Positions 1 to 8,250 of a stretch of DNA of 64,000 bases are shown here, in pieces (the first letter of the stretch is position 1; every line of letters begins with the position of its first letter). Below the pieces are notes generated by a model that was not told where the DNA came from, searched no databases, and saw nothing but the letters and a program-made list of their open reading frames with translations. The DNA is from Algiphilus aromaticivorans DG1253 (GTDB taxonomy: Bacteria > Pseudomonadota > Gammaproteobacteria > Nevskiales > Nevskiaceae). A program made the position numbers and the translations under genes. The DNA lies in NCBI RefSeq assembly GCF_000733765.1, contig NZ_JPOG01000001.1:2790001-2854000 (forward strand), written 5' to 3'.

Positions 1-404
1 GAGACGAAGACCGCGCGCTTGCCGTTGCAGGGTGAAGCGAAGACGAAAGCGCGTGCGAACTGGCGCTGATGAATGCCGCGCATGACCTGCGTCGGGTCCT
101 CCCAGCCGGCACCACTCTTGTTCGCCGCCGGGCCGGTGATGTCCTGCAGGCCGCGACCGACGCGGAAGCGCGCGTTCTCGCGGCAGGCGCCGTCGGCCTC
201 GCCGACCGGCGCCGGCGGCGAGACGTCCAGCGGCGCGCCGGGCGCGTCGCGCCCCGCTCCGACTTCACTCAGCGGGTTGTCCAGCACGCAGCGCACGGCA
301 GTGCTGTCCAAGGACTCACCAACGCCGGGTACGTCACTGCCGCCGCAAGCGGCGAGGACAACAGCCGCCAGCGCGGCGATAGTAGCTTTGCGTAAATGGC
401 TCAT
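1..404 (-). CDS. Neutral ceramidase-like lipoprotein, N-terminal part (truncated by window edge)
   Basis: 134 codons are visible before the left edge cuts the gene. The protein begins with a basic start and a hydrophobic stretch ending in a lipobox (LAAC, Cys20), so it is probably an outer-membrane or exported lipoprotein. Residues 80-125 carry GRGLQDITGPAAN and then GIHQRQFARAFVF, which resemble the start of the neutral/alkaline ceramidase family, enzymes that hydrolyse the N-acyl bond of ceramide. The zinc-binding and catalytic parts lie outside the window, so activity cannot be judged. The start was chosen because the ATG at 404 puts the lipoprotein signal directly at the N terminus. The family call rests on this short segment only. 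Confidence 0.6.
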   Translation of the reverse strand, partial: MSHLRKATIAALAAVVLAACGGSDVPGVGESLDSTAVRCVLDNPLSEVGAGRDAPGAPLDVSPPAPVGEADGACRENARFRVGRGLQDITGPAANKSGAGWEDPTQVMRGIHQRQFARAFVFASPCNGKRAVFV

Positions 405-585
405 TTCTTTGGGGTCCGGACTATCGGGTGAGTCTATGCGGCGCGCCACGCAATGACAGTCGTCCTTATGCAGGAGCCTGTCAGCTTTCTGCCATGTTGT
501 GCGGGCAGAATCTGAACAGCGCTGCGTAGTTGCCCGTGCGGCACCGTTATCGGCTAGGATGCGGAGTAGATAGAGGCCCCACGCC

Positions 586-1149
586 ATGTCGTTACCATCG
601 ATACTGAAACTCGATGTCGGCGGCTTGCCGGTCGGCTGGATCGACTGGCAGACGGCCGCCACGCTCTATGCCCGCAACCGCGTTTGCTGGGAGACGGGTG
701 AGGAGCGTTTTGTCATTCGCGGCGGCATCAATGCCGAGGGCGTGCAGTCGCGCCTCGAGATCGGTTCCATCGTCGCGGTCGCCGACCGCTCGCACCGCTT
801 CGAGCGCGGCATACCGCTGCTCAACAATCGCACCCTCTTCCAGCGGGACGAGAATCTCTGCCTGTATTGCGGCAGGCAGTTCCCGCCCGGCCAGCTGACG
901 CGCGACCACGTCGTGCCCGTCTCGCGCGGCGGCGACAACGTCTGGGAGAACTGCGTCACCGCCTGCCGGCGCTGCAATCAGGCCAAGGACGATCGCACGC
1001 CCGAACAGGCCGGCATGAAGCTGCTGGCGGTACCCTTTACGCCGAATCTGGCCGAATACCTGATCCTGCAGAATCGACGCATCCTCGCCGATCAGATGGA
1101 CTTCCTGCGCACTTTCGCACGCCGCGCGCGCGATGCGCGCGGCCACTGA
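586..1149 (+). CDS. HNH endonuclease family protein
   Basis: A 187-residue protein with a C-terminal HNH domain. Two zinc knuckles (Cys92-x2-Cys95 and Cys127-x2-Cys130) flank the motif TRDHVVPVSRGG, where His108 is the expected general base; ENC at 121-123 supplies the Asn. This is the stand-alone bacterial HNH layout seen in McrA-like and CRISPR-unrelated DNA nucleases. The first 80 residues form a separate N-terminal domain without a recognisable motif. It is convergent with the MerR regulator (12 bp apart) and has no partner methylase or restriction gene nearby, so its target is unknown. The nuclease call is strong; the biological role is not known. Confidence 0.88.
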   Translation: MSLPSILKLDVGGLPVGWIDWQTAATLYARNRVCWETGEERFVIRGGINAEGVQSRLEIGSIVAVADRSHRFERGIPLLNNRTLFQRDENLCLYCGRQFPPGQLTRDHVVPVSRGGDNVWENCVTACRRCNQAKDDRTPEQAGMKLLAVPFTPNLAEYLILQNRRILADQMDFLRTFARRARDARGH

Positions 1150-1161
1150 CACCGGCTCCCG

Positions 1162-2115
1162 TCAGTCGCCGGCGCGACGCAGCGCCTCCAGGTCGCGGTC
1201 GAAATCGGCCAACGTGTCAGGCAGTACTGCGCCGATCTGCTCCAGCGCACGTTTGTAGCCACTGGCGGCCGCTCCACCAGCAAATATCGGCACGCCGGGC
1301 TGGAGCTGCGCGCGCAGCCGCAGCAACTGGGCCGGCAAGCGCGTGTCGTCGGCCGGGTAGGCAATGGACAGCGCCACCGCCCGTGCCCGCGTCAGATCGG
1401 CGGCGAAGGCGATCTCGTCGGCCGGCAACATGGGGCCGAGATACATCACCCGCCAGCCGGCGCGCGCGGCGATCACCGCCGCCATCAGAGCGCCCAGCTC
1501 GTGCGTCTGCGACGACGGTGTGGTCACGAGCAGGGCAGGCCCATCGCTGAGCGTGGAAGCCTGCGCCAGCACCTCACCGAGAAAGGAGCGCAGGTGCGCC
1601 GAGGCAAAATGCTCGTGGCAGGCGCGCATGCGCCCCATGCGCCAGCGCTCGCCGATGGCCGTCATCAGTGGCTGAATGACTTCCTCCATGACCACCGGCG
1701 TCGACTGCACCGCCGTCGCACGCTCCATGACCTGCACGAAGCCGGGCCCGTCCAGTCGCGCCACCGCGTCCATGGACAGCTTCACCAATTGCTCGACCGT
1801 GGGCGCCTCCAGCTCCGGCGGCTGCGCGACGCTGCGCGTACTCGGAATACCCTCATCCTTGAGCAGCTGCGACAGCTTCTCGTCGGGCAGATCGGCCACG
1901 TCACCGATGCGCCAGCCGGCCTCGGTGACGCGACGCAGCAGGCTCAGGCGATTGATCTCGGCGTCGGAGTACAGCCGCCGCGAGGTACCGGAACGCTTGG
2001 GCGCTACCGCCTGGTAGCGCTTCTCCCAGGCGCGGATGACATGCGTCGACAAACCACTCCGGCGCGCGGCGACTTGAATGGGGTGCTGGGGATGCTGAAG
2101 CTCTTCTTCCGTCAT
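1162..2115 (-). CDS. MerR-family regulator with cobalamin-binding domain (CarH/LitR-like photoreceptor candidate)
   Basis: 317 residues. Residues 11-80 are a MerR winged helix with the typical RAWEKRYQAVAPKR and SRRLYS segments. Residues 105-185 form a helical cobalamin-cap domain carrying Trp158-x9-Glu168-His169, the signature known from light-sensing AdoCbl-dependent CarH proteins. The C-terminal half is a Rossmann-like B12-binding domain with SQTHELG (His205 the likely lower axial ligand; the residue two before it is Gln where Glu or Asp is usual). In CarH/LitR, B12-bound tetramers repress DNA in the dark and light releases them. No carotenoid or photolyase genes are adjacent, so the target genes are unknown. 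A sigma70-like promoter lies upstream. Confidence 0.85.
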   Translation of the reverse strand: MTEEELQHPQHPIQVAARRSGLSTHVIRAWEKRYQAVAPKRSGTSRRLYSDAEINRLSLLRRVTEAGWRIGDVADLPDEKLSQLLKDEGIPSTRSVAQPPELEAPTVEQLVKLSMDAVARLDGPGFVQVMERATAVQSTPVVMEEVIQPLMTAIGERWRMGRMRACHEHFASAHLRSFLGEVLAQASTLSDGPALLVTTPSSQTHELGALMAAVIAARAGWRVMYLGPMLPADEIAFAADLTRARAVALSIAYPADDTRLPAQLLRLRAQLQPGVPIFAGGAAASGYKRALEQIGAVLPDTLADFDRDLEALRRAGD

Positions 2116-2195
2116 GACTGCGGGCTCTGTCTGACCAAATCGTTCGTTGCGAAATGTACCGACGGTGTTAGGGTTTCGTCGAAACTTTTCCGCTT

Positions 2196-2224
2196 TGTAT
2201 CGGATACGTCCAGCTTCTTGTCAA
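2196..2224 (-). promoter_or_regulatory. Sigma70-like promoter of the MerR/B12 regulator gene
   Basis: Reading leftward there is a perfect -35 hexamer TTGACA (2224-2219), a 17-bp spacer, and a -10-like GATACA (2201-2196), about 80 bp before the ATG at 2115. The -35 and spacing are ideal; the -10 matches three of six positions. MerR proteins often act on such elements, so autoregulation is possible but not shown. Confidence 0.5.
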
Positions 2225-2586
2225 ATCCTAGTCGCGAGAGGAAGCGGCGACTGACCAGGATTGCTGACACCCTCCGAACTCACGCCATGCCACTGACTTG
2301 GATGCTCGGGCTCGGGGGGGGGATGCCGAGGGCAGCCGGAAAAGCCGGCGAGCTGCAATTGGCGGCATCAGTTATCCCTGCGCAGCTGGCCTGAAGCGCC
2401 GCCCGCGTGGCGGTAATCGCACGCGTTGGCACTGATCGGGCCCTTCGGCCTGCTTGATTCCATTGGTGCCGGGATCGCGCACCCTGGCCTGCACACCCCG
2501 GAGTGCCGGCTGCAGCGCCAGACCCTCAGCGCGGGCGCTTCGCGAAGGTTCGTTCCCCCGCGCCGGCTACTAGTACTCCACGATGC
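2225..2586. other. Intergenic region, no gene seen
   Basis: About 360 bp between the regulator promoter and the end of the AEC transporter gene. I see no open frame with a ribosome site, no tRNA and no convincing terminator. A run of nine G around 2320 is the only low-complexity feature. Confidence 0.5.
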
Positions 2587-3483
2587 TCACAGCAACGCGT
2601 TGATAAGCGGCACGCTGGCCAGCGACAGAACGATGCCGACGCCGACGATGCGATTGGCCAACGCCGGCGCCAGGCCGTGCTGTTGCGCGAGAATGCCGGC
2701 GGTGATCATCGGCGCCATCGCCGCCTGCAACACGGCGACATCGGCTACCGGCGCGCTCACGCCGCGCCAGGCCAGCACGGCCCAGACCAGCGCCGGCGCC
2801 GCCAGCATCTTCCAGCTCAAACCGGCCGCCATACGCCCGACATCGCCCCAGGAGGCGCGCAACTGCAGCTGCAGGCCTACCGAGAACAGTGCCAGCGGCG
2901 TCAGTGTGTCTCCGAGCCGCGCCAGCACCGGTATCAGCAGTTCGGGAATATCCAGCGCCAATGCACGCAATACGACTGCCAGTGCGAGCGCGATAAAGGC
3001 CGGAAAAAACAGCACGCGTCGTGCAATGGCCGCCGGCGCCACGCGCGTGCCGGCGTACCAGGCCGCCACGACCAGCCCGAAGGTCGACAGCAGCAGGAAG
3101 GTGCCGAGCTGATCCGCGACCACGGCCACGCCCAGAGCCTCATCGCCACGAAGCGCCTCGATCAAGGGATAACCGACGAAGGCGGTGTTGCCCAAACCGC
3201 AAGTCAGCACCAGCGCACCAGTCTCGCCACGCGTCCAGCCGCAGAGCCGACCCATGCCCACCATCGTCAGCCAGGCACCGAAGAAGACCAGCCACATCGC
3301 CGCCGCCGGCCAGAGCAGTTCCACGGTCCAGCTCAGCGCCGTGACCTTCAGCACGATCAGCGGCGGCAGCGCAATGTTCATCACCCACCAGTTCAATCCC
3401 GCGACCAGACCCGGCGGATGCGGCAGGCGCACCACCAGGGCGCCGGCGCCGATGCAGACCACGACCAGAAGCAGCTCACTCAC
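2587..3483 (-). CDS. AEC (auxin efflux carrier) family transporter
   Basis: 298 residues, almost entirely hydrophobic, with about ten predicted membrane helices. The N-terminal helix bundle contains NIALPPLIVLKV and the second TM block has GLGNTAFVGYPL, the conserved Asn-Thr-Phe-Gly/Val-x-Pro signature of AEC/MdcF-like permeases. These carriers move small organic acids or amino-acid derivatives; the substrate here cannot be told. The reading frame stays open upstream to 3834, but I choose the GTG at 3483 because it overlaps the stop of the amidotransferase gene (GTGA) and places the first membrane helix at the N terminus. The overlap implies translational coupling and a shared small-molecule substrate or stress. 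Confidence 0.85.
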   Translation of the reverse strand: MSELLLVVVCIGAGALVVRLPHPPGLVAGLNWWVMNIALPPLIVLKVTALSWTVELLWPAAAMWLVFFGAWLTMVGMGRLCGWTRGETGALVLTCGLGNTAFVGYPLIEALRGDEALGVAVVADQLGTFLLLSTFGLVVAAWYAGTRVAPAAIARRVLFFPAFIALALAVVLRALALDIPELLIPVLARLGDTLTPLALFSVGLQLQLRASWGDVGRMAAGLSWKMLAAPALVWAVLAWRGVSAPVADVAVLQAAMAPMITAGILAQQHGLAPALANRIVGVGIVLSLASVPLINALL

Positions 3484-4172
3484 GACGCCGCCCGCAGCCA
3501 GTCGCCGAAAACCTTGCGCGCCGCGCACTCGGCAGCCGGCGCCCAGCGCTGCGTCTCGGCGCGCAAGGCGCACGTGTCGATGCCTTCGCGCTGCAGCTGA
3601 CCGTGGTGGCCAATCAGCCAGTCCTCTATGGCCGACGCCGGCACCTCCAGATGGAATTGCAGCGCAAGCACCGGCTTGCCCGGCAGATCGAAGGCCTGGC
3701 AGGGGATCGCCTCGGTGGTCGCGAGCGCACGCGCGCCTTTCGGCAACGCGAAGGTATCCCCATGCCAGTGCAGCACCGACTGCGCACCGATGGCTGCCAG
3801 CGGGCCGCCGCCTTCGACAAGCTGCAGCGGCCACCAGCCAATGTGCTGTGCGCCGCTTTCGCGCACCGGCGCGTCCAGCGCCGCAGCCATGAGCTGCGCG
3901 CCCAGACAGATACCCAGCGTCGGCAGCCCGGCCGCCAATCGTGGGCGCAGCCCGTTGATGGATTCGGCAACACAGGGATGCGCCTCGCTGTCGCCGACAC
4001 CGATGGGACCGCCGAGCAGCACCACCGGCTCCGGTGTCAGCCAGGGAAAAGCAGAGGCCGCGAGCGCCGGCGCGCGGTGATAGCTGTGCGCGAAGCCGAG
4101 CCCTCGCGCGACCTCGGCAATAACGCCGAGATCCTCGAAAGCGACATGGCGGATGGCATGCAGGCGCCGCAT
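3480..4172 (-). CDS. Class I glutamine amidotransferase-like protein (GMP synthase-type GATase)
   Basis: 230 residues. The fold is the triad glutamine amidotransferase: GICLGAQL holds the nucleophile Cys89, and QFHLEV supplies His174 and Glu176. It stands alone, without a synthetase domain, like the YfeJ/GAT1-type proteins that hydrolyse gamma-glutamyl compounds or act as an unassigned GATase. An ATG at 4172 preceded by TGAGG was chosen; the frame is open further upstream, but that part lacks family similarity and the normal start (MRRLHAIRHV) fits well. It is first in a two-gene operon with the AEC transporter and is divergent from fpr. Confidence 0.82.
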   Translation of the reverse strand: MRRLHAIRHVAFEDLGVIAEVARGLGFAHSYHRAPALAASAFPWLTPEPVVLLGGPIGVGDSEAHPCVAESINGLRPRLAAGLPTLGICLGAQLMAAALDAPVRESGAQHIGWWPLQLVEGGGPLAAIGAQSVLHWHGDTFALPKGARALATTEAIPCQAFDLPGKPVLALQFHLEVPASAIEDWLIGHHGQLQREGIDTCALRAETQRWAPAAECAARKVFGDWLRAAS

Positions 4173-4402
4173 ACGCGCCTCAGGTAGCCCGCCGGCGCGC
4201 CAATCGCCTGGCATGTCGAGAACATTCAGACATGTTCTTAGTCCAATATGATGCGGTGCAACAAGCAGGAAGGTGCCACAGCAGCCTCCGAGGCCCATGG
4301 CGACGGCATCTGACGCACATGGCCGCGCCGGAGGCTTTCGCGCGCAGCGGCATTAGATCATGCCATCGGCGCTTTGGGGGATTTACTTGCGAGCCATTCC
4401 CA

Positions 4403-4408
4403 TATAAT
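4403..4408 (+). promoter_or_regulatory. -10 element (TATAAT) of the fpr promoter
   Basis: A perfect TATAAT sits 33 bp before the fpr start codon, in an AT-richer stretch. No good -35 hexamer lies 16-18 bp upstream, which would fit an activator-dependent promoter. In other gammaproteobacteria fpr is controlled by SoxS or FinR; no such site is identified here. Confidence 0.5.
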
Positions 4409-4441
4409 AGATCCAAACGGAATCACCACCAGGATTCACTG

Positions 4442-5218
4442 ATGCAAAAGTTTCTTAACGAGCGTGTTCTGAGCGTCCAACACTGGAGCGAGGGCCTGTT
4501 CAGCTTCACGACAACCCGCGACCCGAGCCTGCGCTTCGAAAACGGCCAGTTCATCATGGTCGGCCTGCAGGTGGACGGCAAGCCGCTGATGCGCGCCTAC
4601 TCGGTAGCCAGCGCCAACTGGGAGGAAACGCTGGAGTTCTTCAGCATCAAGGTGCCCGACGGCCCGCTGACTTCGCGCCTGCAGCATCTTCAGCCGGGCG
4701 ACGAAGTCCTGCTGAGCAAGAAGCCCACGGGCACACTGCTGATCGACGACCTGCACCCTGGCAAGCGCCTCTACCTGCTGGCCACCGGTACGGGGCTGGC
4801 GCCCTATCTCGCCATCATCAAGGACCCGCGCACTTACGAGCGCTTCGACACCGTGATCCTCTGCCACGGCACGCGCCGCGTCGCCGATCTCGCCTACCGC
4901 GAGTATCTGGAGAACGAACTGCCGCAGCACGAACTGCTCGGCGAAACCATCCGCGAGCAGTTCCGTTACTTCCCCACCGTCACGCGCGAGGACTTCCAGC
5001 ACCAGGGTCGCCTCACGCAGCTGCTGACCGACGGCACGATTCCCGAGGAGTTCGGCCTGCCGCCGCTCGACCCGTCCGAGGATCGCATCATGCTCTGCGG
5101 CAGCCCGGCCATGCTCGACGAGTTCCGCACGATCCTCGACGAGCGTGGCTTCCGCGCCTCGCAGCACATCGGCGATCCGGGCGACTACGTCTTCGAGCGC
5201 GCCTTCGCCGAGCACTAG
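4442..5218 (+). CDS. fpr: Ferredoxin-NADP(+) reductase
   Basis: 258 residues, the usual length for bacterial subclass FNR. It transfers electrons between NADPH and ferredoxin or flavodoxin through FAD. The FAD-binding motif RAYSVAS is near residue 52, the NADP-binding fold contains LLATGTGLAPYLAI (about 113-126) and the tail DYVFERAFAEH matches the conserved C terminus that covers the flavin. The ATG at 4442 was chosen over upstream in-frame codons because homologous proteins start with the MQKFLNERVLSV-like strand and an AGGA site precedes it. It is monocistronic or first in a loose unit with the next gene. Roles known for the family include oxidative-stress defence and iron-sulfur metabolism. 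Confidence 0.95.
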   Translation: MQKFLNERVLSVQHWSEGLFSFTTTRDPSLRFENGQFIMVGLQVDGKPLMRAYSVASANWEETLEFFSIKVPDGPLTSRLQHLQPGDEVLLSKKPTGTLLIDDLHPGKRLYLLATGTGLAPYLAIIKDPRTYERFDTVILCHGTRRVADLAYREYLENELPQHELLGETIREQFRYFPTVTREDFQHQGRLTQLLTDGTIPEEFGLPPLDPSEDRIMLCGSPAMLDEFRTILDERGFRASQHIGDPGDYVFERAFAEH

Positions 5219-5259
5219 TAAGGCTTGCCGACCTGGCGGCGTTCCCGCAGTCTCGGGGA

Positions 5260-6447
5260 ATGCCACCGCGAACACCCGACTCCGCCGCCACACGACCTGC
5301 CCCGCCGGCCCTGCCCACGATGCTGCGGCTGGCTCGCCAGCAGCTGCGGCGACGATTGCGACGTGTCCACAACACCCAACCCGCCCCCGGCGCGTTCCGT
5401 CAGCGTCTGAGCAAGGCCGTCGAGAAGCTCGGCGACGAGGTGCACGCACTGCACTGGGCGGAGCTGCCCGCCGGCAGCGCGCGCTGGACGACGGTAACCA
5501 CTCTGCCCGCAGGTAGCGAAGTCACACTGCTCGCCGCGGGCGAAGCGCGCCTGTCGCGCCTGCTCCGCATCGGCGCCGGCCCGAAGGCCGCGCTTTGGTA
5601 CCGAATGGACGGCGGCGACGCGCACAAGATTGCCGAGAACGGCCATAGCCTGAAGCTCGATCACGACACCCGGATTGAGCTGATCGCCACCATACCCGGC
5701 GAGTTCGCCACAAAGGAAGGCGAGTTCGGCCCTGAAGTGCCGCGCGCCAAGGTCAGCGGAAAGCTGCTCGCGGCAGTGGTGGTCTGGCGCCGCGATGCCG
5801 AGACCGGCTTGCGCGCGGCACTGGCACACGAGCAGAGACTCTTCGCCGTCGCGGCAGCCCGCCCCGAGCGCGCCACACCCCCGGGCAACTGGCGCTACCT
5901 GTGGCGCCTTGGCGAAGGGCGCATCTATGGTCCATGCGACGAGGCACCCGAGGCGCTCTGCTGCCATACCGAAGCCGACGTCGGCATCCTCCAGCATCCG
6001 GTGTCGCTGCCGCTGGACGATAACCTGCGCCTGCGCTGGCAATGGCTAGCCGAACAGCTGCCCTCGACGCTGCCCGAGCACACCCAACCGACCCACGACT
6101 ATCTCTCCATCGCCGTCGAGTTCGACAACGGCCTGGATCTGACCTATATGTGGAGTTCCGGGCTGGCCATCGACACCGTCTTCCAATGCCCGCTGAGTTG
6201 GTGGGACCAGCGCGAGACGCACTGGGTTATCCGCAACGACCCGAAGGAGCTCGGCCAATGGCTGAGCGAGGAGCGCCATCTGCTCGCCGACTACCACGCG
6301 GCCATCGGCGGCACGCCGCCGGAGCGCGTGGTGAGCGTATGGCTGATCGCGAACTCGCTCTTCCAGCGCGGCGTAGGCGCCTGTCGCTACCGCGACATCG
6401 CGCTGGTCGACGGCACCGACGCCGTCACGCCGGTACCCATCGGCTAG
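5260..6447 (+). CDS. DUF3047-like protein of unknown function
   Basis: 395 residues. The C-terminal 200 residues carry the layout of DUF3047: LRLRWQWLAEQLP, then a beta-rich segment SIAVEFDNG, YMWSSG, a tryptophan-rich middle and a closing strand near ACRYRDIALVDG. The function of this family is not known; members are often exported. The N-terminal half is unusual for the family, Ala/Arg rich at the very start and with no signal peptide visible. The first ATG has GGGG only three bases before it, and the Met at 5320 is a possible alternative start. It lies 41 bp after fpr. Confidence 0.6.
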   Translation: MPPRTPDSAATRPAPPALPTMLRLARQQLRRRLRRVHNTQPAPGAFRQRLSKAVEKLGDEVHALHWAELPAGSARWTTVTTLPAGSEVTLLAAGEARLSRLLRIGAGPKAALWYRMDGGDAHKIAENGHSLKLDHDTRIELIATIPGEFATKEGEFGPEVPRAKVSGKLLAAVVVWRRDAETGLRAALAHEQRLFAVAAARPERATPPGNWRYLWRLGEGRIYGPCDEAPEALCCHTEADVGILQHPVSLPLDDNLRLRWQWLAEQLPSTLPEHTQPTHDYLSIAVEFDNGLDLTYMWSSGLAIDTVFQCPLSWWDQRETHWVIRNDPKELGQWLSEERHLLADYHAAIGGTPPERVVSVWLIANSLFQRGVGACRYRDIALVDGTDAVTPVPIG

Positions 6448-6458
6448 TTATTGCAAAT

Positions 6459-6477
6459 AGAAATCGTTCTCATTATT
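6459..6477. promoter_or_regulatory. Fur-box-like operator
   Basis: On the reverse strand the site reads AATAATGAGAACGATTTCT, matching 13 of 19 positions of the classical GATAATGATAATCATTATC iron box, in an otherwise GC-rich region. It lies 30-48 bp before the start of the following gene, the right place for iron-dependent repression. Prediction by eye only. Confidence 0.5.
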
Positions 6478-6506
6478 GTGAGGTTCCGTCCTATGGAGCC
6501 TTGCCC

Positions 6507-6965
6507 ATGTATTTCCTCTGCCGCCATCACCGCGAGAGCCTGATCCGCGACCACGACGCCGATCAGCTTCTGACACTGTGGTTCGAATGGATGAGCAACG
6601 GCGGCCTGCACTACGCGCTGGACAGCCTGCGCCAGGCCATCCCCTACATCGGCTGCGCCTTCGAACTGATGAGCGAGGCGCTGGGTCGGGAACGCGTCGC
6701 CGCGCGCGAGGCCGTGACCCGGCTGACGCTGTCCGGCATCTACCTGGCTGACAGCTTCGAGCGCTACGGCGACGCCGAGAAGGCCCGCTTCAGCCTCAGC
6801 CGCACCTTCCAGCAACTCGGCGGCCAGCTCGACGGCGAAGCCGGCCCCTGGGCCGAACAGTGCATGCAGCTGCTGCTGCGCCCCGAACGGCACGCCGGCT
6901 TCTTCCAGAGCTATCTCAACCTACCCATCGCCGGACGCGAGGATGCCGCCACTCGGCTGCACTGA
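6507..6965 (+). CDS. Hypothetical protein, probably iron-regulated
   Basis: 152 residues, predicted soluble and helical, no signal peptide and no cofactor motif. Cys/His residues near the N terminus (MYFLCRHHRE) could bind a metal, but this is speculative. I do not recognise the family. A GGAG sequence nine bases before the ATG supports the start; an upstream in-frame extension overlaps the previous gene and was discarded. The Fur-like box directly upstream suggests induction under iron limitation. It is convergent with the next gene. Confidence 0.7.
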   Translation: MYFLCRHHRESLIRDHDADQLLTLWFEWMSNGGLHYALDSLRQAIPYIGCAFELMSEALGRERVAAREAVTRLTLSGIYLADSFERYGDAEKARFSLSRTFQQLGGQLDGEAGPWAEQCMQLLLRPERHAGFFQSYLNLPIAGREDAATRLH

Positions 6966-6976
6966 GGGCGCCTCAG
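6962..6976. terminator. Short hairpin between convergent genes
   Basis: CTGAGG-GCG-CCTCAG, a 6-bp perfect stem with a 3-nt loop, lies between the stops of two convergent genes. There is no T run, so it may only weakly terminate. Confidence 0.3.
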
Positions 6977-6978
6977 AT

Positions 6979-8250
6979 TCAACGCTGCGCCAGCGCCTCC
7001 ACCATCCAGAAACGATCACGCCCCCAGGTACTGAAATCGCCCCAGCGATAGCTGGGTACGCCCCACAGCCCGGCCTCGAAGAGGGCGCTGCGATTGATCT
7101 CGGCGGCCTCCAGGTCCATGCCGGCGGCGAGCTTTTCGGCCACGCGTGTCCAGGCGATCCCCGCCCGCTCGCAGACCTGACGCAGGCCGTCGTCGGTGGC
7201 CACGTCGATGGCCTCGGCCCAGACCGCGCGGCTGGCCGACACCAGGAAATCGAGCTGCTGCTCGACCCCCTTGGCGAGCTGGAAGACGGTCAGGCAGCGT
7301 TCGGCGCCTGCGCCAATGGGATCGGCGATGCGACCGAAGGGCAGGCCCAGGCGATCGGCCTCGCGCTTGACGTCGCGCACTATGTAGAGCCGCTTGCGCG
7401 ATGGCACCTTCATGCCGCGCATGGCCATGGGCAACACCGGCCGCACGGCCAGCGGCGCGCCCAGCCGTGGCAGCGCCTCACGAAGCGCCTCTGCCGCCAG
7501 ATAGGAATAGGGGCTACGGAAGCTGAAGAAGAACTCGATGGGCGCCTCGCCTTGCGGCGGCGCAGGCAGGCGGGCTTTTGTCGCGTCGAAGCCCAGCAAC
7601 GGTGCCTCGCCTTCGAGGGCGCCGCGGGCGCACAAGGCCGCTTCCAGCGGCGCCATGCGATCCACACCCCAGAACCAGTCGCCGGCGAGCTGCCACATGC
7701 CGGGCAGATAGTGGCCGAGCCGCGCGCGGCGCTGGCCGTTGGCGGCTAGCAGGCGCTGGGTCTCTGCCTCACCCAGCCGTTCGCCAGTTGGCAGCGGCTG
7801 GCCGCGGAAGAGGGCGTCCGCTACCACCGCCTCGCGCTCGGCGAAGGCGCGCGGCTCAGCAATGCCGGCGAGCAGACGGGCAGCCTCGAAGCAGGCTTGT
7901 GGCGGCGGCATAGTGGCCGCCTCCGGAAAGTCCAGACCGTAGGCCAGCGCAATGCGCTCGGCATCGCGCAAGGCGAAGCCGCGCTGCTTGTCGGCTTCCG
8001 GGTAGAGCTCGGCCTCCGGCTCGCCAACCACGCGCACCGTCAGCGGCAAGCGCACGCGCTCAGCCAGTCGTGGCAGACACCGCGCGGCCAGATGTGAATG
8101 CGGGTCGCCGGGCTCGTAGTACAGCTCCAGCGTCGGCGGCCGGCCCAGCAGCGGATCGAGGCCGCGCGCACGCAGCCGCTGCAGCGGGCCGGGGCCTTGC
8201 ACGAGCCGCTGGGCGACGGCCGCGCGCAGCCTTGTCCTTAGCGCGCTCAT
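6979..8250 (-). CDS. Tandem DsbA/2-hydroxychromene-2-carboxylate isomerase-like protein
   Basis: 423 residues built from two thioredoxin-fold (kappa-GST/HCCA isomerase) halves. The second half starts near residue 223 with IEFFFSFRSPYSYLAAEAL, where Ser replaces the first catalytic Cys of DsbA as in HCCA isomerases, and ends with FEAGLWGVPSYRWG, the cis-Pro region. The first half (about residues 38-180) is a more divergent copy beginning LELYYEPGDPHSHLAAR. Such proteins use glutathione as a cofactor to isomerise aromatic-degradation intermediates; a double-domain version is uncommon. Its ATG overlaps the stop of the upstream GST gene (ATGA), so the two are coupled and probably act on the same compound. 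Confidence 0.8.
   Translation of the reverse strand: MSALRTRLRAAVAQRLVQGPGPLQRLRARGLDPLLGRPPTLELYYEPGDPHSHLAARCLPRLAERVRLPLTVRVVGEPEAELYPEADKQRGFALRDAERIALAYGLDFPEAATMPPPQACFEAARLLAGIAEPRAFAEREAVVADALFRGQPLPTGERLGEAETQRLLAANGQRRARLGHYLPGMWQLAGDWFWGVDRMAPLEAALCARGALEGEAPLLGFDATKARLPAPPQGEAPIEFFFSFRSPYSYLAAEALREALPRLGAPLAVRPVLPMAMRGMKVPSRKRLYIVRDVKREADRLGLPFGRIADPIGAGAERCLTVFQLAKGVEQQLDFLVSASRAVWAEAIDVATDDGLRQVCERAGIAWTRVAEKLAAGMDLEAAEINRSALFEAGLWGVPSYRWGDFSTWGRDRFWMVEALAQR

Noticed and set aside
3484-3834. N-terminal extension of the AEC transporter
   Set aside because: It lies entirely inside the amidotransferase gene and is not hydrophobic; the GTG at 3483 fits the coupled start.
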